Shown: in pieces, positions 34,557 through 43,605 of the stretch
Layout of the letters: each line of letters opens with the position of its first letter
How positions within the stretch are numbered: position 1 is the stretch's first letter
Source: RUG12461 sp045657665
GTDB taxonomy: Bacteria > Bacillota > Clostridia > Lachnospirales > Lachnospiraceae
NCBI GenBank assembly: GCA_045657665.1
Contig: JAZOTN010000008.1
Coordinates: 62,001-126,000 of the forward strand
Direction of reading: 5' to 3'
DNA: 64,000 bases
Notes under the pieces: generated by a model
What the model was told of the DNA's origin: nothing
Databases searched by the model: none
The model's input: only the letters and a program-made list of their open reading frames with translations
Program-made: the position numbers and the translations under genes

Positions 34557-35491
34557 GATTTTTTATCCTCCGTGGTTTCCCGGATCACAAACTGGGGAGT
34601 GTTGTTGATACACATATAGATCCTTCCGACATATTCCCCGATCATGCCGAGGGAAAGAAGCACGAGACCACCGACAATGAGGAGCACCGACATTAGTGCC
34701 GTATAACCGGCTATCATTTCCGGATGGATCAGACGGTCGACAATAGTAAAGATCAGGAGACCAAGTCCGATCAGCGAAAAAACAATACCGACACCGGCAG
34801 TGATACGCAGGGGCTTTACCGAAAAAGCCGTAAAACCGTTCATCCAAAGGGAAAGAAGTTTTTTCAGTGTATATCCGGACTCTCCTTCAAGACGTTCGCT
34901 GTGGCGAATGACAGCGTTTCCTATATTTTTTGTTGTGCGGAGTACCAACCCCCAGGTATAGGGAAAAGAGTGCGGATATTCGCACATTTTATCGATCACA
35001 AATTTTCTGGCGATATAATAGCTTGTCATATGAAGCGTTTTCGGTTTTCCGACAAAAGATTCAAGCATGTAATTGTTCATACGGGTGCCGAGCTTCCGGA
35101 AATCGTTATCCTTCCGGTCTTCGTACTTTCCGTAGACGACGTCGTAATCTCCCTCGATCAGTGCATCAAGAAGAATAAAGGTTTGATCCACAGGGGTCTG
35201 CCCATCGTCATCGATCGTCACCACATAATCTCCCGTGCAGGCATGATATCCCGCCATCAAAGCTGCATGCTGCCCGAAATTCTGTGCAAACAGAATACCG
35301 TGTATTTTGTTATTCTGTTCAGACAGGTGACGGATGACAGACCATACATTGTCCGGCGAATGGTCGCAGACACAGATGATCTCATAGTCATAGTCAGTAT
35401 GTTCTCCCATGACAGCCACAACATCTGAAACAACTTTTTCAAGTGTGTTTTCCGAGCGGTAGCATGGAATGATATAGGATAGTTTTTTCAT
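34553..35491 (-). CDS. GtrB/ArnC-like family 2 glycosyltransferase, copy 1 (minus strand)
   Basis: A 312-residue GT2 enzyme with IIPCYRSENTL, CVCDHSPDNVW and TIDDDGQTP (the DxD), and two C-terminal membrane segments (about 235-257 and 267-290). This is the layout of polyprenyl-phosphate sugar synthases such as GtrB and ArnC. It is the first gene of the minus-strand 2,6-dideoxyhexose cassette, suggesting it loads that sugar on polyprenyl phosphate for use by an outer GT-C enzyme. A paralogue of identical length is at 36507 on the other strand. GAGGG lies 9 bases before the ATG. Confidence 0.85.
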   Translation of the reverse strand: MKKLSYIIPCYRSENTLEKVVSDVVAVMGEHTDYDYEIICVCDHSPDNVWSVIRHLSEQNNKIHGILFAQNFGQHAALMAGYHACTGDYVVTIDDDGQTPVDQTFILLDALIEGDYDVVYGKYEDRKDNDFRKLGTRMNNYMLESFVGKPKTLHMTSYYIARKFVIDKMCEYPHSFPYTWGLVLRTTKNIGNAVIRHSERLEGESGYTLKKLLSLWMNGFTAFSVKPLRITAGVGIVFSLIGLGLLIFTIVDRLIHPEMIAGYTALMSVLLIVGGLVLLSLGMIGEYVGRIYMCINNTPQFVIRETTEDKKS

Positions 35492-35515
35492 TCTTTTATG
35501 CCCTCAACTCTGAAC

Positions 35516-35544
35516 ATTATAACAAAAAAGAAAGCGAAAATCCA
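35516..35544 (-). promoter_or_regulatory. Promoter of the minus-strand dideoxysugar cassette
   Basis: Read on the minus strand, a perfect -10 TATAAT (35521 down to 35516) follows a weak -35 TGGATT (35544 down to 35539) with a 17-base spacer. Transcription would start near 35509 and give a leader of about 18 bases carrying GAGGG, then the GT2 start at 35491. It would drive the four-gene unit 35491-31254. Confidence 0.65.
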
Positions 35545-35551
35545 TGAAGTG

Positions 35552-35560
35552 TGATAAAAT
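35552..35560 (+). promoter_or_regulatory. Extended -10 promoter for the plus-strand operon starting at 35608
   Basis: TGATAAAAT holds an extended -10 (TG, one base, TAAAAT at 35555-35560). No good -35 is visible 17 bases upstream. It lies back to back with the minus-strand promoter in the 116-base divergent gap. The leader before the formyltransferase ATG would be about 40 bases and contains AAGGTGAT. Confidence 0.45.
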
Positions 35561-35607
35561 ACCTCTTGGATTTGGGTTTATGTGAAAAATGATCAAAAGG
35601 TGATCCG

Positions 35608-36510
35608 ATGAAAAAAATAGGTCTTTGCAGTGCCACAGAAAAAGGCTTTTATTCGCTGAAGCAGGTGGTGAATGCCGGAAAGAAGGAAATGCTCGGGTGG
35701 GTTTGTTCCTTCAAAGAGTCCAATGTGGAAAAGAGTTGGGATACAGATATTGCAGAACTCTGCAGGCAGGAAGGAATTTCGTATCATTCCTGGAAAGAGA
35801 TCAGGGAGGCAGATCCAAAGAAAGAAGAAATATCAGCGATCGTGACGATCGGATGGAGGTATCTGCTGCCAAAAAACAGATATCAGGATCTTGAGAACGG
35901 TCTCATTGTTTTCCATGATTCTCTTCTGCCGAAATATCGGGGATTCGCACCGACGGCAACCGCGATGCTCTGTGGAGAAAAAGAGACGGGGGTCAGTGCG
36001 CTTCATGGGGACAAAGAGATGGATACGGGAGATCTGATCTATCAGGTTCCGGTTCCTATCGATGAGCATGATTATGCCTGTGATGTAATCAGGAAAGAAA
36101 TGGTAGTATATGGAGACCTGTTGTTGAAGATCCTGACAGGAATAGAAGAGGGCGAACTTCCGGCGATAAAGCAGGATGAGTCCGAAGCAACCTACAGTAT
36201 CTGGCGCGGACCGGAAGACTGCAGGATTGACTGGAACGAAGATGCTGAGGATATAGAACTTCTTGTACGTGCAGTCAGCAGCCCCTATCCCGGGGCGTAC
36301 TGTTTCCTCGGGGAGGAGAAGGTGATCATTGATGAAGCGGAAACGGTTTCGGATCTTGTTTTTGCCATTCGGTATCCGGGAAAGATATGGAAAATAGAGA
36401 ACGGATGCCCTACGATCGTTTGCGGGACAGGCATGTTAAAGATCATAAGAGCTCACAACGAGAGCGGAAAGGAAATAAGCTTCGTAAAACTTCGAAGCAG
36501 ATTGGCATGA
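35608..36510 (+). CDS. Formyltransferase-family protein (sugar N-formyltransferase candidate), copy 1
   Basis: A 300-residue protein of the formyltransferase fold (as in methionyl-tRNA formyltransferase and the ArnA N-terminal half). FHDSLLPKYRG carries the catalytic His103, and DTGDLIYQ the catalytic Asp139, at the same 36-residue spacing as ArnA. The Asn normally two residues before the His is Val101 here. C-terminal residues about 210-300 match the usual beta-barrel domain. With the WecE-type aminotransferase at 40865 it may make dTDP-4-formamido-4,6-dideoxygalactose from an N10-formyl-tetrahydrofolate donor (inference). It overlaps the next gene by ATGA. Confidence 0.78.
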   Translation: MKKIGLCSATEKGFYSLKQVVNAGKKEMLGWVCSFKESNVEKSWDTDIAELCRQEGISYHSWKEIREADPKKEEISAIVTIGWRYLLPKNRYQDLENGLIVFHDSLLPKYRGFAPTATAMLCGEKETGVSALHGDKEMDTGDLIYQVPVPIDEHDYACDVIRKEMVVYGDLLLKILTGIEEGELPAIKQDESEATYSIWRGPEDCRIDWNEDAEDIELLVRAVSSPYPGAYCFLGEEKVIIDEAETVSDLVFAIRYPGKIWKIENGCPTIVCGTGMLKIIRAHNESGKEISFVKLRSRLA

Positions 36511-37445
36511 GCGAAAAAATAACTTTTGTGATCCCGTGTTACCGCAGCAGTCACACGATCACAGCGGTAGTGGATGAAATTGAAGAGAAACTGTCTGACC
36601 TGGGTCTGGAGTTTCAGGTGGTATTAGTAAATGATTCGTCTCCTGATGATACGTGGATGGTGCTTAAGGAACTTTCCCGGAGAAATTACGTGACAGCGAT
36701 CGATCTGGCACGAAATTTCGGACAGCATGCAGCGATCATGGCGGGACTGCACTATGCCGAAGGGGATATGATCTGCTGCCTGGATGATGATGGGCAGACG
36801 CCAGTGAGTGAATTTCACAAGCTATATGAAAAGATCAAAGAAGGATATGATGTAGTATACGCTGCTTATGATGAAAAAAAGCATTCACGTTTCCGGAATA
36901 TGGGCAGTCGGCTCAACTCCATGATGCTGGAGTCCTTTTTGAATAAACCGAAGGATCTTTATATGTCCAGTTATTTTTTGGCTAAGAGGTTTGTGATTGA
37001 TAAGATACTGGAATATGATTACCCTTATCCGTATTTAATGGGTCTTGTGCTCCGTACAACGAACAAGATCGTGAACGTTCCCGTGGAACATCAGGAGCGC
37101 AGGGAAGGAGAATCCGGTTACAGCATGGGGAAGCTTCTTGCTCTTTGGATGAATGGTTTTACTGCTTTTTCTGTAAAACCTCTTCGGGTGGCATCGCTTC
37201 TTGGCGGGATTCTTGCCGCTTTCGGGATCATCTATCTGATCTATACTCTTGTGAATAAGATCATCAATCCGGACGCTCCCCTTGGCTGGACATCAATCAT
37301 GGGAGGAATGTTTTTGATAGGAAGCATGATCCTGATCATGCTCGGCATTATCGGAGAATATCTTGGACGGCTTTATATCAGTGAAAACAGATCGCCACAG
37401 TATGTGATTCGGGAGGTTTCGAAAGATCGGGATGAAGAAAACTGA
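36507..37445 (+). CDS. GtrB/ArnC-like family 2 glycosyltransferase, copy 2
   Basis: A 312-residue GT2 enzyme. The start MSEKITFVIPCYRS at 36507 overlaps the formyltransferase stop; an in-frame ATG at 36387 would translate 40 non-homologous residues from inside the upstream gene. LVNDSSPDDTW, CLDDDGQTP (the DxD) and two C-terminal membrane segments match the minus-strand copy at 34553 residue for residue in many blocks (FGQHAA.MAG, LWMNGFTAFSVKPLR). It probably charges polyprenyl phosphate with a sugar, perhaps the formylated one made next door. Confidence 0.86.
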   Translation: MSEKITFVIPCYRSSHTITAVVDEIEEKLSDLGLEFQVVLVNDSSPDDTWMVLKELSRRNYVTAIDLARNFGQHAAIMAGLHYAEGDMICCLDDDGQTPVSEFHKLYEKIKEGYDVVYAAYDEKKHSRFRNMGSRLNSMMLESFLNKPKDLYMSSYFLAKRFVIDKILEYDYPYPYLMGLVLRTTNKIVNVPVEHQERREGESGYSMGKLLALWMNGFTAFSVKPLRVASLLGGILAAFGIIYLIYTLVNKIINPDAPLGWTSIMGGMFLIGSMILIMLGIIGEYLGRLYISENRSPQYVIREVSKDRDEEN

Positions 37446-38598
37446 TAAAAACAGGATCTCAATCCTCTCATGGATTGAAATAGCAGGGAGCTGTGCTTTT
37501 CTGACAGCGCTTTCCCTATGGATCTGTCATGTAATGATGGTCAGTGGCAACGGCGATCTCCGGATCCAGTTTGAATGGGCGGTTACAGGTAATCCAAAGA
37601 GCTATAGCTTCATTGATCAGATGTATCGCTGGATATGGGCGATCTACCCTGAGGGTTTGGGCGGAATTGCCGTGGTGACTCTGTTTGTTCTGCTGGGTCT
37701 GATCTTTTCCGCTTTGTTTGTGAAGGAACTCATAGAACACATCACCTGGGGGAATGCTTTTCTGACGGCACTCATAGCGTGGCTTATGATCCCAGCTTAT
37801 TGTCCGGCATGGAATCCGTATTTTGTGTTAGGAGTTCAGCCGGCCGGCCTCTGGCATAATCCCACCTATATCGGCATTAAGACCTTTCTTCCGCTGGCAT
37901 TCTATTTTTTGCTCCGCATCTATCGCGAAAAGGGACAATTTTTTGTAAATATCATCGGTCTTGCAATTGCCTGTACTTTGGGAACGGCGGTCAAGCCAAA
38001 TTATGCATTGACTTTTGAGGCTATGTTGGGCATCGCGGCATTATTTGACCTCCTTAAAAGCAGGGGAAAACATTGGAAAAACTTCATAGGTGCCGTGATT
38101 GCCGTGATTCCATCTGCTTTTGTCATACTCAGACAATACATTGTTAATTATCATGGTGTTAATGAGGAGAGCGGAATTACGCTCGGTGTGTTTTTTATAA
38201 TAAAGCATTATACTGAGCACCCCGTGTTGTCCATTTTGCAGAGTATGTTATTTGCGATCTTTGCACTGGCCCTGCTTCGCGGAACATTATGGAAGGAGCC
38301 GATTTACCGTTTTGCTTTTGGTATGACGATCATTGCATATGCAGAATATCTTCTTCTTGTTGAAGTCGGACCGAGGATGTACGATGCCAACTGGGTTTGG
38401 GGAGCAGCTCTTGCAAATTACGGACTCTTTCTGATATCTCTGCCATTCTTTTTCGGGTATACAAAAGATGCTTTCATAAAGCGAAAAAAGAGCAGTATTT
38501 TCCTTAGTGCGATTGGTATAGGTATTATTCTTTGGCACCTAATATCAACGGTACTTTATCTGATACAGGTGTTTCGCACGAGCTTGCTGGTGATATGA
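37432..38598 (+). CDS. Polytopic membrane protein of unknown family (GT-C-like)
   Basis: A 388-residue protein with about nine or ten hydrophobic segments. I do not recognise the family. The first outer loop is acidic and aromatic (NGDLRIQFEW, then FIDQMYRWIW), and LWHNPTYIGIK lies in a later loop. These features fit a small GT-C enzyme. It overlaps the GtrB-like gene before it by 14 bases and the YfhO gene after it by ATGA, so it is translated as part of a donor-synthase/membrane-transferase group. Confidence 0.55.
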   Translation: MKKTDKNRISILSWIEIAGSCAFLTALSLWICHVMMVSGNGDLRIQFEWAVTGNPKSYSFIDQMYRWIWAIYPEGLGGIAVVTLFVLLGLIFSALFVKELIEHITWGNAFLTALIAWLMIPAYCPAWNPYFVLGVQPAGLWHNPTYIGIKTFLPLAFYFLLRIYREKGQFFVNIIGLAIACTLGTAVKPNYALTFEAMLGIAALFDLLKSRGKHWKNFIGAVIAVIPSAFVILRQYIVNYHGVNEESGITLGVFFIIKHYTEHPVLSILQSMLFAIFALALLRGTLWKEPIYRFAFGMTIIAYAEYLLLVEVGPRMYDANWVWGAALANYGLFLISLPFFFGYTKDAFIKRKKSSIFLSAIGIGIILWHLISTVLYLIQVFRTSLLVI

Positions 38599-40868
38599 GA
38601 ACTGAGAGAAAAGAGAAACTAAGGGATATATGTATTCTGTCTGTGATCCTGTTTGGAATTGCGGCAGTGATATACCGGAGATATCTTTTCGGAGATATGA
38701 CGTATATCTTCAGGGATGTCGGATCGGATACATTTAACCAGTATTGGCCCGTGACAGAGCAGTTCATTCGAAAACTCCGGGAAGGAAGTCTTTCCTTCTG
38801 GCTTTTTGATATGGGGCTCGGCACAACGACTGTAAGTATTCTGGATTATGTATTTGATCCGTTTACGATCCTTCTTATTTTTTTCCCAAACGGAAAGATT
38901 GCATTCGGTCTGATATGGATCGCTGTATTAAAAATCCTGGCTGCCGGGATCCTTTTTTATTTATTTGCGCGAGAGGTAGGCCTTTCTCGGTTTTCTTCTA
39001 TCATAGGCGCCATTTGCTGGGCTTTTTCCGGATATCTGATTCTTTGGGGACAACACTATTTCTTTGCGACCGCGATACCGGGCTTTACCATGGTGATGCT
39101 GGGGGTGGTGCGTTATCGACGACGGGGATCCGGGAAGTTTCTGATCCTGGGACTCATCCTGCAGGCTATGGGATCGGTTTACTTCACCTTTTGGGTTGTA
39201 ATCGGGCTGTTTCTGGCTGTGCTGCTGCTTTATGTTTTGGAAGAACAAAAAAGCCTGAAGGGATTTATGTCCTATTTCTGGGGTTATTTCTACCGGGGGC
39301 TTATAGCTGCCGGAATATCTGCTTTTCGATGGATTCCATCTGTGCTGTTTCTTGGCCGGTCTTTTCAGATTGCAGATGGAGCCCGTTCTCCGGATCTTTC
39401 GGTATTCTGGGAAAAAAAAGACTATTTGGATTTTCTGTTACGCGGTTTTTCCAATAATTCGTTAGGAATGAGTGCGGAGAATGTCCTGCACTACAATTAT
39501 TACGAGCAGATCATGTGGGCATCATCGATCCTTACGATCGTGTTCCTGTTTCATAATCTTATAGTAAGAAAAGGAAGGGAACGGGTTCTGGTGGTTGTTT
39601 CATCGATCCTTGTTGCTGTTTCCTTTTTTACCAGAATTCCGACATTGATCATGAATATCGGAAAGGATGATAAATGGAGATGGTCTTTTCTGATCGTTTT
39701 TCTCCTGGTGATTAATCTGACTTTTGCCATGGAGGACATTGTAAGAAACGGCAGAAAACGCCTAGGGCTTTTGCTTGTCGAGTTTTCTTTCGGAGGCGGA
39801 CTCCTCGTATTTTCATTTTTCATATTCTGGCATTATTTCGGCTTTCAAATGTCTCCGGAAGATCTTTACATGAGTCATCGTGTTTTTTATGGTTCTTTGC
39901 TGCTTTTAGGTTTATTTCTGTTGATTCTGATATTATTTCTTCTGTCCGGAAAAGACAGCATAAAAAAGGCAGCACCGGTTCTTTTCACCGGCGTAATGAT
40001 CGCTGAAATGATCATATTGAATATACCGACTCTGGGAGATCGTCGAGTCGCCGTTCCGAAAGCGGGGGCTTATACGATGGACTATTTTGCTCCGGGAAAC
40101 CTGGAGGCGATCGATTGGATCAAGGGACAGGAAGACGGGCTCTTCCGAATGGAGCGGATCATGACATGCGGAGGGAATGATCCGTTGATGATGCAATATC
40201 CGGGCACTTTTCTCTATGGTATGTACGAAAAAGAGATTGGAGAGTTTTATGCCGGGAACGGTCTTCAGGGTACGGAAGGAGATTATACATCCCGTTTGGC
40301 GGGGAATCCTGTATTAGAATCTCTGGTGGGTATAAAGTATATGCTATCCGGCGAACCTCTTGAGGAAGAAGGATATGAAGAGATCAAAACCGTTTCGGTC
40401 TTTAACGAGGCGGTGTCCCAACAGGAAACGGTAGTGATCAATCGTAACAGGAATGCATTTCCGCTGCTTTATGCTGTGGATCCGGCTTCGGCGGAGATCA
40501 TCAGCAACATGTTTTCGGGTGCTCACGAAGCCGGAGATATCGGGGATCTCCGGAAACGGATAACGGAGATATCGTCGAAAAGTGAAAAGGAATCGGAGAT
40601 CATTGGTCAGGTTACTACGGAGTCGGATGCAGTTATGATCACATCCATTCCCTATGATTCCGGATGGAGGCTTTATATTGACGGAAAGAGATCGGAAACC
40701 TATGTGGTTAATACGGGATTTGTCGGGGCAAATCTCCCGAAAGGATTTCATGAACTAAGGCTTTCTTTTATCCCGGACGGGCTAATTCCAGGAATAGTGG
40801 TATCGATCAGTACTTTTGTGTTATTATACTGTTTCAGGATAAAAAACAATAAGAGGAAAACGGGATGA
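38595..40868 (+). CDS. YfhO-family membrane protein
   Basis: A 757-residue protein; the ATG at 38595 (ATGA overlap) is preferred over an in-frame ATG at 38532 within the preceding gene. About eleven membrane segments are followed by an outer C-terminal domain of about 250 residues. The early loop DVGSDTFNQYWP and the C-terminal block YDSGWRLYIDGK...GFVGANLPKGFHELRLSF are the typical YfhO signatures. YfhO proteins are GT-C-type enzymes; in Bacillus and Listeria relatives act in glycosylation of teichoic acid with lipid-linked sugars. The sugar here is unknown. Confidence 0.85.
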   Translation: MRTERKEKLRDICILSVILFGIAAVIYRRYLFGDMTYIFRDVGSDTFNQYWPVTEQFIRKLREGSLSFWLFDMGLGTTTVSILDYVFDPFTILLIFFPNGKIAFGLIWIAVLKILAAGILFYLFAREVGLSRFSSIIGAICWAFSGYLILWGQHYFFATAIPGFTMVMLGVVRYRRRGSGKFLILGLILQAMGSVYFTFWVVIGLFLAVLLLYVLEEQKSLKGFMSYFWGYFYRGLIAAGISAFRWIPSVLFLGRSFQIADGARSPDLSVFWEKKDYLDFLLRGFSNNSLGMSAENVLHYNYYEQIMWASSILTIVFLFHNLIVRKGRERVLVVVSSILVAVSFFTRIPTLIMNIGKDDKWRWSFLIVFLLVINLTFAMEDIVRNGRKRLGLLLVEFSFGGGLLVFSFFIFWHYFGFQMSPEDLYMSHRVFYGSLLLLGLFLLILILFLLSGKDSIKKAAPVLFTGVMIAEMIILNIPTLGDRRVAVPKAGAYTMDYFAPGNLEAIDWIKGQEDGLFRMERIMTCGGNDPLMMQYPGTFLYGMYEKEIGEFYAGNGLQGTEGDYTSRLAGNPVLESLVGIKYMLSGEPLEEEGYEEIKTVSVFNEAVSQQETVVINRNRNAFPLLYAVDPASAEIISNMFSGAHEAGDIGDLRKRITEISSKSEKESEIIGQVTTESDAVMITSIPYDSGWRLYIDGKRSETYVVNTGFVGANLPKGFHELRLSFIPDGLIPGIVVSISTFVLLYCFRIKNNKRKTG

Positions 40869-41992
40869 TATTGTTTAATGAACCTCCCTATACGGGGAAA
40901 GAGCTGGATTACATTAAGGAGGCTGTAAATAATAAAAAGATCTGCGGCGACGGAGAGTTTACGAGACGATGCTCGGAGTGGCTGGAGGAGAAAACCGGAG
41001 CGGGAAAGGTACTGCTTACGACGAGCTGTACACATGCAACGGAGATGGCGGCACTGCTGTCGGACATTAAGCCCGGTGATGAAGTGATTATGCCAAGCTA
41101 CACTTTTGTATCTACAGCGGATGCCTTTGTCCTTAGGGGGGCGACAGCGGTTTTCGTTGATATTCGTCCGGACACCATGAATATCGATGAGAATCTGATA
41201 GAAGATGCCATCACGGAAAAGACAAAAGCCATAGTCCCCGTTCACTATGCCGGAGTGGCCTGCGAAATGGATGAGATTTCAGAGATTGCTTCCCGTCATC
41301 ATCTTCTTGTGATCGAAGATGCTGCTCAGGGCATTACCAGTACTTATAAGGGGAAACCACTGGGTTCCATCGGAGATTTCGGATGCTTTTCGTTCCATGA
41401 GACAAAAAATTTTTCCATGGGAGAAGGCGGAGCGCTGCTGATAAAGGATGCATCAAGGGCGGAAGAGGCAGAGATCATTCGGGAAAAGGGAACGAATCGG
41501 AGCAAGTTCTTCCGGGGACAAATCGATAAGTATACATGGGTAAACTATGGTTCTTCGTATTTGCCGAGCGAACTCAATGCTGCATATCTTTTTGCGGAGC
41601 TTGAGAAAGCGGACGAGATTCAGGAAGACCGCATGCGTACATGGACTTTTTACAAGGAGGCACTAAAGGATCTGGAGGATGCAGGAAAACTTGTGTTGCC
41701 AACGATTCCGCCTCACTGTACTCATAATGCGCATATGTTCTATGTGAAGGCAAAGGACCTCGAGGAACGGACAAGGCTTCTTGCCTATATGAAGGAAAAT
41801 GATATTCTTTGTGTGTTCCATTACATCCCTCTGCATTCCGCTCCTGCTGGGAAAAAGTTCGGAAGATTTTCCGGAGAAGACCGTTATACCACGAAAGAGA
41901 GTGAACGGCTTTTAAGACTCCCGCTATATTACGGTCTGAAACCGGAAACGGCAGAGTTGATTGTGGAAAAGATACATGCGTTCTACCGATAA
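40865..41992 (+). CDS. wecE: WecE/RffA-type NDP-4-keto-6-deoxyhexose aminotransferase
   Basis: A 375-residue PLP-dependent DegT-family enzyme. The N terminus FNEPPYTGKEL, the KICGDGEFT segment and TTSCTHATEM are the WecE signature, and Lys181 in FHETKNFS is the PLP lysine, at the same position as in E. coli WecE. It aminates C4 of dTDP-4-keto-6-deoxyglucose, usually giving dTDP-4-amino-4,6-dideoxygalactose. The ketosugar would come from RmlB. Together with a formyltransferase (35608) it defines a third dTDP-sugar branch. It overlaps YfhO by ATGA. Confidence 0.88.
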   Translation: MILFNEPPYTGKELDYIKEAVNNKKICGDGEFTRRCSEWLEEKTGAGKVLLTTSCTHATEMAALLSDIKPGDEVIMPSYTFVSTADAFVLRGATAVFVDIRPDTMNIDENLIEDAITEKTKAIVPVHYAGVACEMDEISEIASRHHLLVIEDAAQGITSTYKGKPLGSIGDFGCFSFHETKNFSMGEGGALLIKDASRAEEAEIIREKGTNRSKFFRGQIDKYTWVNYGSSYLPSELNAAYLFAELEKADEIQEDRMRTWTFYKEALKDLEDAGKLVLPTIPPHCTHNAHMFYVKAKDLEERTRLLAYMKENDILCVFHYIPLHSAPAGKKFGRFSGEDRYTTKESERLLRLPLYYGLKPETAELIVEKIHAFYR

Positions 41993-43604
41993 AACACTGT
42001 CAGAACAGATGAAAATCAAAACAGTCTGGAAAAAATCATATACAGTTCCAGTGATTGCCGCAGTCATTTTATTTGTTGTATTTATTTATACGGATCGATA
42101 TATTGCGCGGCATATGGAGGGGACAGACGCTTTCCGGAAAATGTTTTATCTCCTGTCCGTATTGATTGCGGCTATGATCGGCGGTGCTTTTTTCCTGTTG
42201 AAGATCAAAAAGGTACGGCTGGAGTATGTCTTTCTTTTAACAGCTGCTGTCCTCGGAATATCCTTCAGTCTTTTGATCCCGCCCATCGCGGCTCCGGATG
42301 AAAGCTATCATCTCGGCTTTGTCTATGCGGAAGCAGAAAAGCTCCGGGGATGGGATACGAATGAGTATTTCGAGGGTGGAAGTGTCGGGACGCAGTTTCT
42401 CAGGAGGATCGAGTCGGAACACGGGCTTTCGCAGGATGAGATTAACCATGATTACTATGCTGCTCTTGATCCCAGAATGACAGAAAAGGAAGCAATGGAT
42501 GAGCTGGTGGAGTTGAAATACAGCAATAACCACGAGGTTCCGCATTTGGTGTACCTTCCTGCGGCGCTTGGGATCAATCTCGGGAGAATGCTGCATCTTG
42601 GCGCGGTGCCGACTTTTTTTCTGGGAAGGTTTCTGAACCTTCTGGTATTTCTTGCGGCCGGGTTTTACGCGATCCGGAGAATGCCGTTTGGGAAGGAACT
42701 GCTTTTTGCGTTGACGCTCCTTCCGATGACGATTCAGGAGGTGAATTCCTTTTCCTGTGACAGCATGATCCTTTCTCTTTCTGTCCTTACGGTGTCCCTG
42801 ACGATGCATCTTTCGTACGATTCGGTGTCTTTACGTGTGCGGGAAGGAAAAAGGGCGGGCAAGATCGATCCGGTCTTTCTTGCGGATCTGGTATTACTCT
42901 TTTTCAGTACGTTTTTGCTTTCGCAGTGCAAATACGGGGCATTGATGCCGATGGCGTTAATGCCGCTTTTGATTTTGCTTCGAAAATGGAAAAGTGACCG
43001 TATTCTGGCGCTCCTTGCAGGTTCTGTGACGCTGATTGACCTGCTGGCAGGCTTTCTTCCCAGCATCTACCGGACATTTCACTCCGTGGTGCTTGTGAAT
43101 GCGGCGGCGCCGAACTATACGGCAGGATACCTTCTGACTCATCCGTATGAGGTGTTTCTTATCATCGGCAATACGATCCATCGCTATATGGATCATTATG
43201 TGTTTTCAACGATCGGGACATCGTTGGGCTGGTATAAACTGAATATTCCGCTTCACATCGGGATACTGTTCCTTGTGGTTCTTTTCTTTCTTCTTCTGAG
43301 AGGACCGGAGGATAAAAGGATCGAGGGAAAAGCGGAAAAAGTTTTGGTCGGCATCATATGCCTTCTTGGTATCATGACTGCCGTCGGCGGAATGCTGATC
43401 GGAAATACACCGGCTACAAGTATGGAGATCATCGGAGTACAGGGACGGTACTTTTTGCCGTTCCTTTGTCCGTTTTTATTGCTCCTGATACCGAAAAGGA
43501 TCCGAATTGCCGGAAATGCCGATGATTATGCGAGGACAGTGCTGCTGCTCGCTCTGGTACTCGAGTTTACGGCTGTCATGTGTTTATTTATAAGGGCTTT
43601 TTGA
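41976..43604 (+). CDS. DUF2142 family membrane protein (putative GT-C glycosyltransferase)
   Basis: A 542-residue polytopic protein. Three starts are in frame (GTG 41961, ATG 41976, ATG 42009); 41976 is chosen because GGAAAAG lies just upstream, giving a 17-base overlap with wecE. 42009 cannot be excluded. The acidic outer-loop motif is APDESYH (Asp108, Glu109). Central PFGKELLFALTLLPMTIQE and C-terminal GVQGRYFLPF blocks match the other DUF2142 copies. No large N-terminal outer domain is present. Likely an outer-face sugar transferase using the lipid-linked donor of the neighbouring GT2. Confidence 0.8.
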   Translation: MRSTDKTLSEQMKIKTVWKKSYTVPVIAAVILFVVFIYTDRYIARHMEGTDAFRKMFYLLSVLIAAMIGGAFFLLKIKKVRLEYVFLLTAAVLGISFSLLIPPIAAPDESYHLGFVYAEAEKLRGWDTNEYFEGGSVGTQFLRRIESEHGLSQDEINHDYYAALDPRMTEKEAMDELVELKYSNNHEVPHLVYLPAALGINLGRMLHLGAVPTFFLGRFLNLLVFLAAGFYAIRRMPFGKELLFALTLLPMTIQEVNSFSCDSMILSLSVLTVSLTMHLSYDSVSLRVREGKRAGKIDPVFLADLVLLFFSTFLLSQCKYGALMPMALMPLLILLRKWKSDRILALLAGSVTLIDLLAGFLPSIYRTFHSVVLVNAAAPNYTAGYLLTHPYEVFLIIGNTIHRYMDHYVFSTIGTSLGWYKLNIPLHIGILFLVVLFFLLLRGPEDKRIEGKAEKVLVGIICLLGIMTAVGGMLIGNTPATSMEIIGVQGRYFLPFLCPFLLLLIPKRIRIAGNADDYARTVLLLALVLEFTAVMCLFIRAF

Positions 43605-43605
43605 G

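Noticed and set aside
35492..35607. Invertible promoter switch between the divergent modules
   Set aside because: No pair of inverted repeats flanks the gap and no recombinase gene is nearby.
36387..36506. Upstream ATG that would extend the second GtrB-like GT2 by 40 residues
   Set aside because: It would be translated from within the formyltransferase gene and adds a basic, non-homologous stretch; ATG 36507 gives an ATGA overlap and the normal GT2 start.
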